Shown here piece by piece: positions 17,437 to 25,378 of a DNA stretch of 64,000 bases. Source of the stretch: CAZACZ01 sp964483695 (GTDB lineage: Bacteria; Deinococcota; Deinococci; Deinococcales; Trueperaceae). The position numbers were made by a program, and so were the translations under genes. The notes below the pieces were generated by a model. It was given only the letters and a program-made list of their open reading frames with translations, searched no databases and had not been told where the DNA came from. Location of the stretch: assembly GCA_964483695.1 (NCBI GenBank), contig CAZACZ010000005.1:1-64000 (forward strand), read 5' to 3'. Position 1 is the stretch's first letter, and each line of letters starts with the position of its first letter.

Positions 17437-19137
17437 TCAGTGGCAGGGGTGCTTCTCCAGGCGGCAGAAGCACGATGCGTCGATGGCCACGTCGGCTCGT
17501 GCCTTCGCCAGCGCTAGCCGCGGGCGCATCACCTTGGCCTCGTCCTCGCGCCCGAGGCGCTCCAGGCACTCGACGTAGCCCTGCAGGCTCCAGACGTTGT
17601 CGGGGTGCTGGCACGGGCGCGGCAGGTTGCCCGTCAGGCCCAGGTCGTCGCGGTACACCTCGTACGCCTCCTCGACCTGGCCCTGCTCCAGCAGCAGCGC
17701 GCCCAGCGCGTGACGCACGGGTTGCATCCACGCCCACGGCTCGTCGTACGGCAGGGAGTCGTCGAGTTCGGCCGAGTGGCGAAGGTGCTCGAAGGCGACC
17801 TCGAAGTTCCCGCGGCGGTACTCGAGTTCCCCGAGCATCATCTCGCGGGCGATCAGCAGGATGTCCTGGCAGGTGTTGTTGAACACCGTCCGAGACGCCG
17901 GCACGCTCTCCACGGCGCGCGCGAACTTCGCCCGCTCCGCGTCCGCCGCCGCCACGTCTCCCAACGCCGCGTGCGCGATGGCCTTGCCGTAGTGGAGCAT
18001 CGCGGTGGTCACGCAGTAGAGCTCCGGGTCGTGCGGCATCGGCTCGGCGAGCAGGTCGTGCCAGCGACCGAACCGCACCAGGACGTGGACCTTCATGCTC
18101 AAGAACCCCTCGAGCCAGTCGGCCATCGGCGGGCTCTCGACGCGCAAGAGGCTCTCGGGCAGCGCTTCCTTCATGGCGTCCGCGGCCTGGAGGGCGGGCC
18201 GGAGTTGCCCGAGGAACATGGCCGCGTAGATCACGAAGTGGATGTCGTGGCAGCGGTAGAGGGTGTAGAAGTGCGCGCCCGGTTCGCGCGCGAAGAAGCG
18301 ATCGTCGGCTGCCATCGCCTTCTGGTTCGCCACCAAGGCGTCGTAGTAGTTCCCGCACAGCACGTCGATGTGCGACGGCATGTGGCGCAAGTGACCGGCG
18401 TCGGGCACGAGGTCGCGCAAGGCGTCGCAGGCGCGCAGGGCGCGCTCCGGGTGCGGGGACATCTCGAGCACGTGGATCAGCAGGTGCAGGAGCCCCGGAT
18501 GCAGCGGCTGGTCGGTCGCCTCGCGCGCCGCGATGGCCTTCTCCAGCACCACCATGGCCTCGTGCGTGTCTGCGCCGGACGCCTCGACCCCTTCGTCGAT
18601 GTCCCACAGCCGCCAGGGCGTGCGGTTGATGAGCGCCTCGGCGAACAGCGCCGCCACGTCGGGGTCGTCGGGGAAGCGCTGGTACACGCCGCGCATGGCG
18701 TCGGCGTAGGCGTCGTTCCAGGCGGCGAACGGCCCGCTGGCGCCGGCTCCGAGGGCGTCCGCCCCGACCGGGTAGCGCTCGGCGAGGGCCTCGATCAGGG
18801 CGGCCTCGACGGGGGCGGCGTGAGCGCGCAGCGCGAGCGCGCGCTGGGTGGCGGCGCGGGCCGTCGCTAGCGCGGCGGCGCGCTCCTCCTCCAGGAACGC
18901 TTCCCACGGCTTGTTGTAGTTCGGCCCGGCGGCGTACGCCTGGCCCCACGCCGCCATGGCGCACCTCGGGTCGAGCGCAGCTGCGCGCTCGAAGCAGCGC
19001 ATCGACTCGTCGTGGTGGTAGCCGTAGCACCAGTTCAGGCCGCGGTCGAACCAGGTCTGGGCCTCCGGGTGCGTGGTGCTGACGTGGCGCCGGTACCGAC
19101 CGAGGTCGTAGTACGCGCCGCTGCTTCCGCTTGCCAT
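17437..19137 (-). CDS. Tetratricopeptide-repeat protein
   Basis: This 566-residue cytoplasmic protein belongs to a widespread uncharacterised TPR family. It begins with TTHPEAQTWFDRGLNWCYGYHHDESMRCFERAAALDPRCAMAAWG, a clear TPR pair. Helical repeats run through to about residue 540. Motifs such as LRHMPSHIDVLCGNYYDAL, HFYTLYRCHDIHF and LRRGNFEVAFEHLR-like repeats are typical of this family. The C-terminus is unusual, ending in a Cys/His-rich tail (CFCRLEKHPCH), which could bind metal. A GGGAGG Shine-Dalgarno precedes the ATG. Formate-tetrahydrofolate ligase lies 80 bases upstream on the same strand. Function unknown. Confidence 0.88.
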   Translation of the reverse strand: MASGSSGAYYDLGRYRRHVSTTHPEAQTWFDRGLNWCYGYHHDESMRCFERAAALDPRCAMAAWGQAYAAGPNYNKPWEAFLEEERAAALATARAATQRALALRAHAAPVEAALIEALAERYPVGADALGAGASGPFAAWNDAYADAMRGVYQRFPDDPDVAALFAEALINRTPWRLWDIDEGVEASGADTHEAMVVLEKAIAAREATDQPLHPGLLHLLIHVLEMSPHPERALRACDALRDLVPDAGHLRHMPSHIDVLCGNYYDALVANQKAMAADDRFFAREPGAHFYTLYRCHDIHFVIYAAMFLGQLRPALQAADAMKEALPESLLRVESPPMADWLEGFLSMKVHVLVRFGRWHDLLAEPMPHDPELYCVTTAMLHYGKAIAHAALGDVAAADAERAKFARAVESVPASRTVFNNTCQDILLIAREMMLGELEYRRGNFEVAFEHLRHSAELDDSLPYDEPWAWMQPVRHALGALLLEQGQVEEAYEVYRDDLGLTGNLPRPCQHPDNVWSLQGYVECLERLGREDEAKVMRPRLALAKARADVAIDASCFCRLEKHPCH

Positions 19138-19217
19138 GGGCGAACCTCCCGGGTGATGCGAGGAACGTCCAGCTTAGCGGAAGGCCACCATGGCCGCGGT
19201 GCGGACCGGTGGCGCCG

Positions 19218-20867
19218 TCACTCGTTCTGCATCAGCCCGCGGATGGTGCCGGCTTCGTCGACGCGCACGTGCTTCGCCGCCGGGTCGCGCGGCAGCGCCG
19301 GCATGGTCACGATGTCGCCCATCAGCGCCACCACGAAGCCGGCGCCGGCCGACGCGCGGAGTTCTTGCACCGTGAGCGGGAAGCCCTTCGCCAAGCCGCC
19401 GCCCTTGGGATCCCCGGTGAACGACAGGTGCGTCTTGGCGATGCACACCGGCAGGCGATCCTGGCCGGCGGCGCGCAGGACCGCGAGGTCACGCTCGGCG
19501 TTCTCGGTGAGCGTGACCTCGTTGGCGCCGTAGAGCGTGCCGGCGACGGCGCGGATCTTGTCGAGCAGGTCGGCCGACTCGGGGTAGAGGAAGGTCGGCT
19601 CGGGCGGGCACGCCTCGGTGGCGTCCAGCAAGGACAACAGCCGCTCCGCCAACGCCTCGCCGCCGGCGCCCCCGTCGGCGTAGGCGGTCACGCGCGCGGC
19701 GGCGGCGCCCTGCGTACCGGCGTGGTGCTCGACGGCGACGAGGGCCTCCTCGCGGTCGTCGGGGAAGACGTTGATCGCGACCAGCGCCGGGAGCCCGAAG
19801 GCGCGCACGTTCGCCAACTGGCGATCCAAGTGGCCGAGGCCGCGTTCCAGGCTACCGTCGCCGTGTGCCTCCAGGGCGCGCACCGTGACCACCAGCACGA
19901 CCGCGCGCGGCCACAACCCAGCCTGACGCGACTTGAGCTCGAGGAACTTCTCGCCCCCGAGTTCGAACCCGAAGCCGGCCTCGGTGACCACCACGTCGGC
20001 GTGCGCCAGTGCGACCTTGGTGGCGACGACGCTGGAGCAACCGTGCGCGATGTTGCCGAACGGCCCCATGTGCACGAACGCCGGCGCGCCCTCGCGCGTC
20101 TGCACCAGGTTGGGGTTCAGCGCGTCCTTCAGGAGCGCCAGCATGGCGTCCACCGCGCCGATGTCGTCGGCGGTGACGGCGCTGCCATCCGCGCGCGTGC
20201 CCACCACGATGCGCGCCAGGCGGGCGCGGAGGTCCTCGAGCGAGTCGGCCAGCGCCATGATGGCCATGATCTCGCTGGCGGCGGTGATGTCGAAGCGCGT
20301 CCTGCGCTCGGCCTTCTTGCCCGCCGACACGACGATGCTGCGCAGTGCCCGGTCGTTGACGTCGAGGGCGCGCGACCACGTCACGCGGTCGGGCGTGAGG
20401 CCGCTGGCGCCGCCGAAGTGCAGGTCGTTGTCGACCATCGCCGCCAACAGGTTGTGCGCCGCGGTGATGGCGTGCAGGTCTCCGGTGAAGTGCAGGTTGA
20501 TGTCGTTCGCGGGTTCGACCTGCGCCTTGCCACCGCCGGTGCCGCCGCCCTTGATGCCGAACACCGGGCCGAGCGACGGTTCGCGCAAGCACAGCGCCAC
20601 GCGTGTACCGAGGCGGCGCAGGCCGTCGGTCAGGCCGACGCTGACGGTCGTCTTGCCTTCCCCGGCCTTGGTGGGGGTGATGGCGCTGACCAGCACCAGG
20701 CGGCCGTGGTGCCCGGGGTTCGCGCCGGCGCCCGCCTGGCCGTTGGTGGACGGCAGGTCGATCTTCGCCTTGGTCTTGCCGAGCGGCAGGACGGTGTCCG
20801 GGTCGAGCCCGAGTTCCCGGGCGACGTCGAGGATGGGGCGCAGAGACCGGCTCAGGGGATCGCTCAT
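19218..20867 (-). CDS. fhs: Formate-tetrahydrofolate ligase
   Basis: This 549-residue ATP-dependent enzyme makes 10-formyltetrahydrofolate from formate in one-carbon metabolism. The P-loop is ITPTKAGEGKTT (63-74), followed by SLGPVFGIKGGGTGGGKAQV and NLHFTGDLHAITAAHNLLAA, all hallmark segments. Length matches the family (about 550-560). ATG 20867 was chosen over upstream in-frame codons because homologues begin at this point (ILDVARELGL). A TACCCT hexamer lies 9 bases upstream. It ends LMQNE, slightly shorter than some homologues but complete. Confidence 0.97.
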   Translation of the reverse strand: MSDPLSRSLRPILDVARELGLDPDTVLPLGKTKAKIDLPSTNGQAGAGANPGHHGRLVLVSAITPTKAGEGKTTVSVGLTDGLRRLGTRVALCLREPSLGPVFGIKGGGTGGGKAQVEPANDINLHFTGDLHAITAAHNLLAAMVDNDLHFGGASGLTPDRVTWSRALDVNDRALRSIVVSAGKKAERRTRFDITAASEIMAIMALADSLEDLRARLARIVVGTRADGSAVTADDIGAVDAMLALLKDALNPNLVQTREGAPAFVHMGPFGNIAHGCSSVVATKVALAHADVVVTEAGFGFELGGEKFLELKSRQAGLWPRAVVLVVTVRALEAHGDGSLERGLGHLDRQLANVRAFGLPALVAINVFPDDREEALVAVEHHAGTQGAAAARVTAYADGGAGGEALAERLLSLLDATEACPPEPTFLYPESADLLDKIRAVAGTLYGANEVTLTENAERDLAVLRAAGQDRLPVCIAKTHLSFTGDPKGGGLAKGFPLTVQELRASAGAGFVVALMGDIVTMPALPRDPAAKHVRVDEAGTIRGLMQNE

Positions 20868-20953
20868 GGTACGTCGAGGGTACCGTCCGCCTACAAGCCC
20901 GCGCGACCTGCAAACGTCCCGGGTTCGCGTGGGGGACGGGCTCGGAGGCTCGG

Positions 20954-21529
20954 TCAGGCGCCGCTCTGCTTGCGCCTGGCCGCCCACTCGTCGCGCAGGA
21001 TGGCGTAGTGGAACTCTTCGCCCCACGCGCCCTTGAACAGCTCGTTGTGGATGAAGTGCGCTTCGCGTCGCATCCCGAGGCGCTCCATCAGGGCCGCGGA
21101 GCGCTGGTTGCGGGCGTCGCAACTTCCGTAGATGCGGTGCAGCTTCAAGGCGTCGAAGCCCAGGTCGAGCAGCGCGCCCGCCGCTTCGGTGGCGTACCCC
21201 CGACCGCCGTAGCCTGGGTGGAACACGAAGCCGATCTCACCCTGCTGATGCACCCTGCTGCGCCACCGCAAGATGACCTCGCCGATGAGCTTCGCGGCGC
21301 GCGGCTCCTCCACCGCCAGCGCCAGCACGTCGCCCTCCTCGCGCAGCGCGACGTTGCCCATCATGCGTTCCAGTTCGGAGCGAGCGGCCTCCGGCCCCAG
21401 CGCCTCGCCGTAGAGGTAGCGCGCCACGTCCTCGCGCGAGCGGATCGCGAACCAGTCGTCCTCGTCCGTGGCCCGGAAGGCGCGCAACGTGAGGCGTGCG
21501 GTGCGGATCGGCAGCGACGGGACCAGCAT
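20954..21529 (-). CDS. RimJ/RimL-type GNAT acetyltransferase
   Basis: This 191-residue acetyltransferase of the RimJ/RimL branch starts RTARLTLRAFRATDEDDW. The acetyl-CoA loop is VFHPGYGGRGYATEAAGALL, and NQRSAALMERLGMRREAHFI is the usual C-terminal signature. Members acetylate protein N-termini or small amines. It is transcribed divergently from the DUF1697 gene with only 40 bases between start codons. TAGGCT lies 9 bases upstream. Confidence 0.92.
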   Translation of the reverse strand: MLVPSLPIRTARLTLRAFRATDEDDWFAIRSREDVARYLYGEALGPEAARSELERMMGNVALREEGDVLALAVEEPRAAKLIGEVILRWRSRVHQQGEIGFVFHPGYGGRGYATEAAGALLDLGFDALKLHRIYGSCDARNQRSAALMERLGMRREAHFIHNELFKGAWGEEFHYAILRDEWAARRKQSGA

Positions 21530-21538
21530 GGCTGGGTC

Positions 21539-21544
21539 AGCCTA
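21539..21544 (-). promoter_or_regulatory. -10-like TAGGCT for the acetyltransferase
   Basis: On the minus strand TAGGCT is nine bases from the ATG at 21529. It lies 10 bases from the plus-strand TACACT of the divergent gene. Confidence 0.45.
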
Positions 21545-21554
21545 CCTGGTCGGC

Positions 21555-21560
21555 TACACT
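21555..21560 (+). promoter_or_regulatory. -10-like TACACT for the DUF1697 gene
   Basis: TACACT plus nine bases leads into ATG 21570, with no Shine-Dalgarno. The two opposing -10 elements must use overlapping upstream DNA. Confidence 0.45.
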
Positions 21561-21569
21561 GGCGGCGCC

Positions 21570-22163
21570 ATGGAGAAACCCTTCGCCACGCCCGAGGTTG
21601 GGTCCGTCGCTGCCTATGCCGGCTTCCTGCGTGGCGTGAACGTGGGCGGGAAGCGCAAGCTGCCGATGGACCACCTGCGCGCCTACCTCGGTGACTTGGG
21701 GGCCGCGAACGTCCGGAGCTACATCCAGAGCGGCAACGTCGTGTTCGAGGTGGCGCCGCACGACCTCGACGCCCTGCACGCAGCCTTCGTGGCGAACGCC
21801 CCGGATCGCTTCGGGTTCGACCTCGCCTGGGTGGTGCGCAGCGCGGCGGAACTGGCGCGCGCCGTGCACGGCAACCCGTTCCTGGCCGATGAGCGCGCGC
21901 CGGGCGACGCCAAGACGCTTCACGTCGGGTTCCTAGACCGCACACCGGACCCCACGGCGGTGGCCGCGCTCCCGCCGAGCCCGTCGCCGCCCGACGCCTA
22001 CCGGGTGCTCGACCGGGAGGTGTACCTCTTCCTCCCGAACGGCGTCGCCGGCTCCAAGTTGGCGGCGTCGCGCATGTTCGATGCCCTGGGCACGACGCTG
22101 ACGGTGCGGAACTGGCGCACCGTGACCACGATGCTGGAGATGGTCACGTCGTTGGCGAGTTGA
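21570..22163 (+). CDS. DUF1697 domain protein
   Basis: This 197-residue protein matches DUF1697: AGFLRGVNVGGKRKLPMDHLRAYLGDLGAANVRSYIQSGNVVFE at the N-terminus, NPFLAD in the middle, and a C-terminal RNWRTVTTMLEM. The family is common in actinobacteria and Deinococcota and has no assigned activity. ATG 21570 fits the family start and the leaderless pattern. It shares a tiny divergent promoter region with the acetyltransferase. Confidence 0.92.
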   Translation: MEKPFATPEVGSVAAYAGFLRGVNVGGKRKLPMDHLRAYLGDLGAANVRSYIQSGNVVFEVAPHDLDALHAAFVANAPDRFGFDLAWVVRSAAELARAVHGNPFLADERAPGDAKTLHVGFLDRTPDPTAVAALPPSPSPPDAYRVLDREVYLFLPNGVAGSKLAASRMFDALGTTLTVRNWRTVTTMLEMVTSLAS

Positions 22164-22216
22164 CGGGCGGGTGCGGGCGGGTGCGGGCGTAGGCGCGCGG
22201 ACGTCGCCTCGTCCCG

Positions 22217-23458
22217 TCAACGACGCGACTCCACCGCCCTGCGCACCAGACCGCGGCCCAACCCGGCGTCGACGCCGCCCTGGAACTGCAGGTGTTGCAG
22301 CGCGACGTGCACGTCCCGTAGCGCCCGTTGCAGCGGATGCGAAGCCTGCAGCGCGGCCGCGCCGCCGAGTCGGAACGCGCGCGGCACCAGCAGCGCCGCC
22401 GTCCGGGCAGCATGCAGGCTGGCGAGCACGACGTCGTCGCGGTCGACGCCGTCCGGCGCTTCGCCGCTCGCGACGCGGCGCCACACGCGCTCTACGACGT
22501 GGAACATGGCGTCGCGGGACGCCCGCGCTTCGGCTTCGATCTGGGCGTACTCGGTCGCCACGTGGTGCGGGATCCGCTCGAGGGCCGCTTCGACGGCCCG
22601 GTCCTCGTGCGGTGCGCCGTCGGGTGGTGCGTCGGGGCTCGCGCCGGCCCTGGCCGCGTCGGCTCGGTCCGCCGCGGCCGCGACGACGGTGTCGATGGCG
22701 CCGCGGGCGATGCCCGTCGCCACGGCCGCCAAGGTGCAGTACAGGAAGCCGACGAACGGGAAGGCGTACTGACGGCCCGGATGCCGCGGCGGATCGACGA
22801 AGATGGCGAAGGTCCGGTCTTCCGGGACGAAGACGTCGTCGACCGACACGTCGTGGCTTCCGGTGCCTCGCAAGCCGACCACGTCCCACGTCTCGTGGAT
22901 GGTGGCGTCGCGCAGGGCGAACGTCATCATGCGGGCGCGCGTCGAGGCGCCCGTGCTCGCCGCTACCGCGTCGTCGTCGATCACGACGCAGTTGCCGAGC
23001 ATCCAGGTGGCGCGCCGGCACCCGCTGGCCATGCGCCAGCGCCCCGTGACGCGGTACCCGCCGTCGGTGCGCCTGGCCTCGCCGGACGGCGCGAACACGC
23101 CGGCGGTGGGGAGATCCGGGTCGTGCCAGAGCGTGGCGCGGGCGCCTTCCGGCGCCAGGAACCCACCGAACATGGTGCTGCCGGCGCCGATCGCGGCGCA
23201 CCAACCGGCCGAACCGTCGGCGGCGGCCAGCGTCTCGATCACCCGCAGCGCGGTGGGGAGGTCCACCTCCCCGCCACCGACGTCCCGCGGGGTCAGCATG
23301 CGGTACACACCCGCATCGGTGAACGCCCGGTGCACCTCCTCGGCCAGCATCGTGGCTCGCTCCCCGTCGGGAGCCAGCGCGCGGATGCGCGGCGTGAGCG
23401 CACGTGCGGCCGCCAGGATGTCCGGAACGTCCCGCGATCCTTCGTCGTGTGAGGACAT
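22217..23458 (-). CDS. Acyl-CoA dehydrogenase-fold flavoprotein (HsaA/flavin monooxygenase-like)
   Basis: This 413-residue protein has the acyl-CoA dehydrogenase fold: an N-terminal helical domain with LTPRDVGGGEVDLPTALRVIETLAAADGSAGWC, a beta domain with YRVTGRWRMASGCRRATWML and DVVGLRGTGSHDVSVDDVFVPE, and a C-terminal helical bundle. The catalytic glutamate of true acyl-CoA dehydrogenases is not obvious. The pattern is closer to two-component flavin monooxygenases such as HsaA. No reductase partner is adjacent. The start at 23458 is preferred over 23521 because the upstream stretch is not family-like. Substrate unknown. Confidence 0.85.
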   Translation of the reverse strand: MSSHDEGSRDVPDILAAARALTPRIRALAPDGERATMLAEEVHRAFTDAGVYRMLTPRDVGGGEVDLPTALRVIETLAAADGSAGWCAAIGAGSTMFGGFLAPEGARATLWHDPDLPTAGVFAPSGEARRTDGGYRVTGRWRMASGCRRATWMLGNCVVIDDDAVAASTGASTRARMMTFALRDATIHETWDVVGLRGTGSHDVSVDDVFVPEDRTFAIFVDPPRHPGRQYAFPFVGFLYCTLAAVATGIARGAIDTVVAAAADRADAARAGASPDAPPDGAPHEDRAVEAALERIPHHVATEYAQIEAEARASRDAMFHVVERVWRRVASGEAPDGVDRDDVVLASLHAARTAALLVPRAFRLGGAAALQASHPLQRALRDVHVALQHLQFQGGVDAGLGRGLVRRAVESRR

Positions 23459-23712
23459 GACCCACATTGGCTGCTCGTCGCCGGGCGTGTCAACGAGGGA
23501 GGGCCGTGCTCCACGCACCACCGGTCATCGGGCCCGGCACGGCTGTGAGACGCAGCGGCGGTTCCCGCGCTCCACGCACCACCGCTCCCCGGGACGCGCG
23601 ACTCTAGGCGCGCCGCGTGCCGGCGCGGCAGGCTGGGGTCGTGAGTGGGCAGCGGCGGCCCTCGGCGCCGAGAACGCGAACCGTCGTGGCGCGTGCGATG
23701 GCGGGTGTGACG

Positions 23713-25221
23713 ATGCGCGCCCGTGCGTGCTTCGCGGTCTTCGTCGTGGGGTTGGCGCTGGGGTCGTTCGCGGTCGCGCAGGGTACGCCGCCCGGGGCGG
23801 ATGCCGGCGCGGCGCCTGCCGACGCGGTCGGCGCCGCCGCACCTACCACCGTCGCCCTCTACCTCTTCTGGGGCGACGGGTGCCCGCACTGCGCCAGCGA
23901 GAAGGCGTTCCTCGCCACCTTGCAGGAGCGCTACCCGGCGCTCGACGTCCGCGCCTTCGAGGTCTACCACGACGCATCCAACCGCAGCCTGATGCTGGCC
24001 ATGGCCGAGGCCTTTGGCCGTGAGGCGTCGGGCGTCCCCATGACGTTCCTGGGCGACTACGCCTGGGTGGGGTTCGGTACCCAGACCGCCGACCAGATCA
24101 CGGCCGTGGTGCAGGACGGCTCGCGCTACCAGCTACCCGATGCCGCCAAGCGGCTGCCGCCCGAGGCACGCGCTGCCCTCGAGGAACGCATGTCCGCCGC
24201 GTCCGGGGCGGCCAGCGGTGTGGCCGATGCGGGGATGGCGGGTCCTGGGACCCCGGGATCGACCGCGCGGGCGTCCGCGGAAGGAAGCGACGGCGCGTCG
24301 CCCGCGGCCAGCGAATCGTCGACCAGCGCCGCGCCTGCCTCCACCGAGATCCGACTCCCGATCGTCGGCGTCGTCGACGTCGCGGGCGGTTCGCTGCTCG
24401 TGGGTACGCTCCTGATCGCGCTCGCCGACGGGTTCAACCCGTGCTCGCTCTGGGTGCTGGCGTTGCTGCTGGCGGTGGTGGTGAACTCCCGCTCGCGTCG
24501 GCGCGTGGTGCTGGTCGGCCTGGTGTTCCTGGCCGTCGCGGCGATCGCGTACGCGACGTTCATCGCCGGGCTGTACACGGTCTTCTCCTACGTCGGGTTC
24601 CTGACGTGGGTGCGCGTGGCGGTAGCGGCGATCGCGGTGGTAGTCGGCGCCATCAACCTCAAGGACTACTTCGCCTACAAGCGCGGCCCCAGCCTCACCA
24701 TCGACGACGCCGCCAAGCCGGGCATCTTCCGCGGCATCCGCAACGTCATGAGTGCACGCGCGTCGCTCGCTGCCACCGTGCTCGCCACGGGCAGCCTCGC
24801 GTTGGGCGTGACGCTGATCGAACTGCCGTGCACGGCGGGCCTCCCCGTGCTGTGGACCAACGTGGTGGCGGACGCGGGCGTCGGGCGTGGCGTGTTCGGC
24901 GCGCTGCTGCTGGTGTACATGCTGGTGTTCCTGATCGACGAGATGATCCTGTTCGGCGCGGCCGTGGTCACCATGCGCGCCGCGCGCGTCGACGAGCGCG
25001 AAGGGCGCGTCCTCAAGCTCGTCGGTGGCGCCGTGATGCTGGCGTTGGCCCTGGCGATGGTGGCGTGGCCCGACCTGCTCGATACCGTCACCGGCATGCT
25101 GCTGGTGTTCGGCGCCGCCTTGGTGGGCGCCGGCCTGGTGCTGGTGGTGCACCGCCTGGTGCACCCGGCCTCCAGCCCGCTGGCGCGGCCCGTCCGCGGC
25201 GGACCTGCCGGCCGGGCGTAG
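23713..25221 (+). CDS. Thioredoxin-fold (CPHC) domain fused to CcdA/DsbD-like membrane domain
   Basis: This 502-residue protein has a signal peptide (MRARACFAVFVVGLALGSFAVAQ) and an exported thioredoxin/glutaredoxin-like domain with active site CPHC at 57-60. A low-complexity Ala/Ser/Gly linker (about 160-210) follows. Then comes a membrane domain of 6-8 helices with paired cysteines in FNPCSLWVL (about 243) and ELPCTAGLP (about 372), the pattern of CcdA/DsbD. It would carry reducing power across the membrane and onto the fused thioredoxin domain, serving haproteins or copper-site assembly. The start could instead be ATG 23698. Confidence 0.88.
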   Translation: MRARACFAVFVVGLALGSFAVAQGTPPGADAGAAPADAVGAAAPTTVALYLFWGDGCPHCASEKAFLATLQERYPALDVRAFEVYHDASNRSLMLAMAEAFGREASGVPMTFLGDYAWVGFGTQTADQITAVVQDGSRYQLPDAAKRLPPEARAALEERMSAASGAASGVADAGMAGPGTPGSTARASAEGSDGASPAASESSTSAAPASTEIRLPIVGVVDVAGGSLLVGTLLIALADGFNPCSLWVLALLLAVVVNSRSRRRVVLVGLVFLAVAAIAYATFIAGLYTVFSYVGFLTWVRVAVAAIAVVVGAINLKDYFAYKRGPSLTIDDAAKPGIFRGIRNVMSARASLAATVLATGSLALGVTLIELPCTAGLPVLWTNVVADAGVGRGVFGALLLVYMLVFLIDEMILFGAAVVTMRAARVDEREGRVLKLVGGAVMLALALAMVAWPDLLDTVTGMLLVFGAALVGAGLVLVVHRLVHPASSPLARPVRGGPAGRA

Positions 25222-25303
25222 GCCCGCCGACCCGCTCGATCCCGCCGCGTTCAGCCCCGAGCGCGTCGCGACGCGCCACTGACGTCCCCCCTGCGCCTCT
25301 GCG

Positions 25304-25309
25304 TAGAAT
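25304..25309 (+). promoter_or_regulatory. Candidate promoter (TAGAAT) of the pyrimidine catabolism cluster
   Basis: TAGAAT at 25304-25309 with CTGACG at 25279-25284 gives a 19-base spacer. Downstream, the dyad CGGCACGGTGCCG (25331-25343) lies in the leader and could be an operator. Confidence 0.4.
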
Positions 25310-25378
25310 GTCGACACCGACAAGCGGTCACGGCACGGTGCCGGTACCCCATATCCCAATGCGAGGACGGTGGCTCGG

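Noticed and set aside
23508..23584. 16-bp direct repeat GCTCCACGCACCACCG as possible attachment site
   Set aside because: The two copies are 61 bases apart with no integrase, transposase or tRNA nearby. It is a minor local duplication only.
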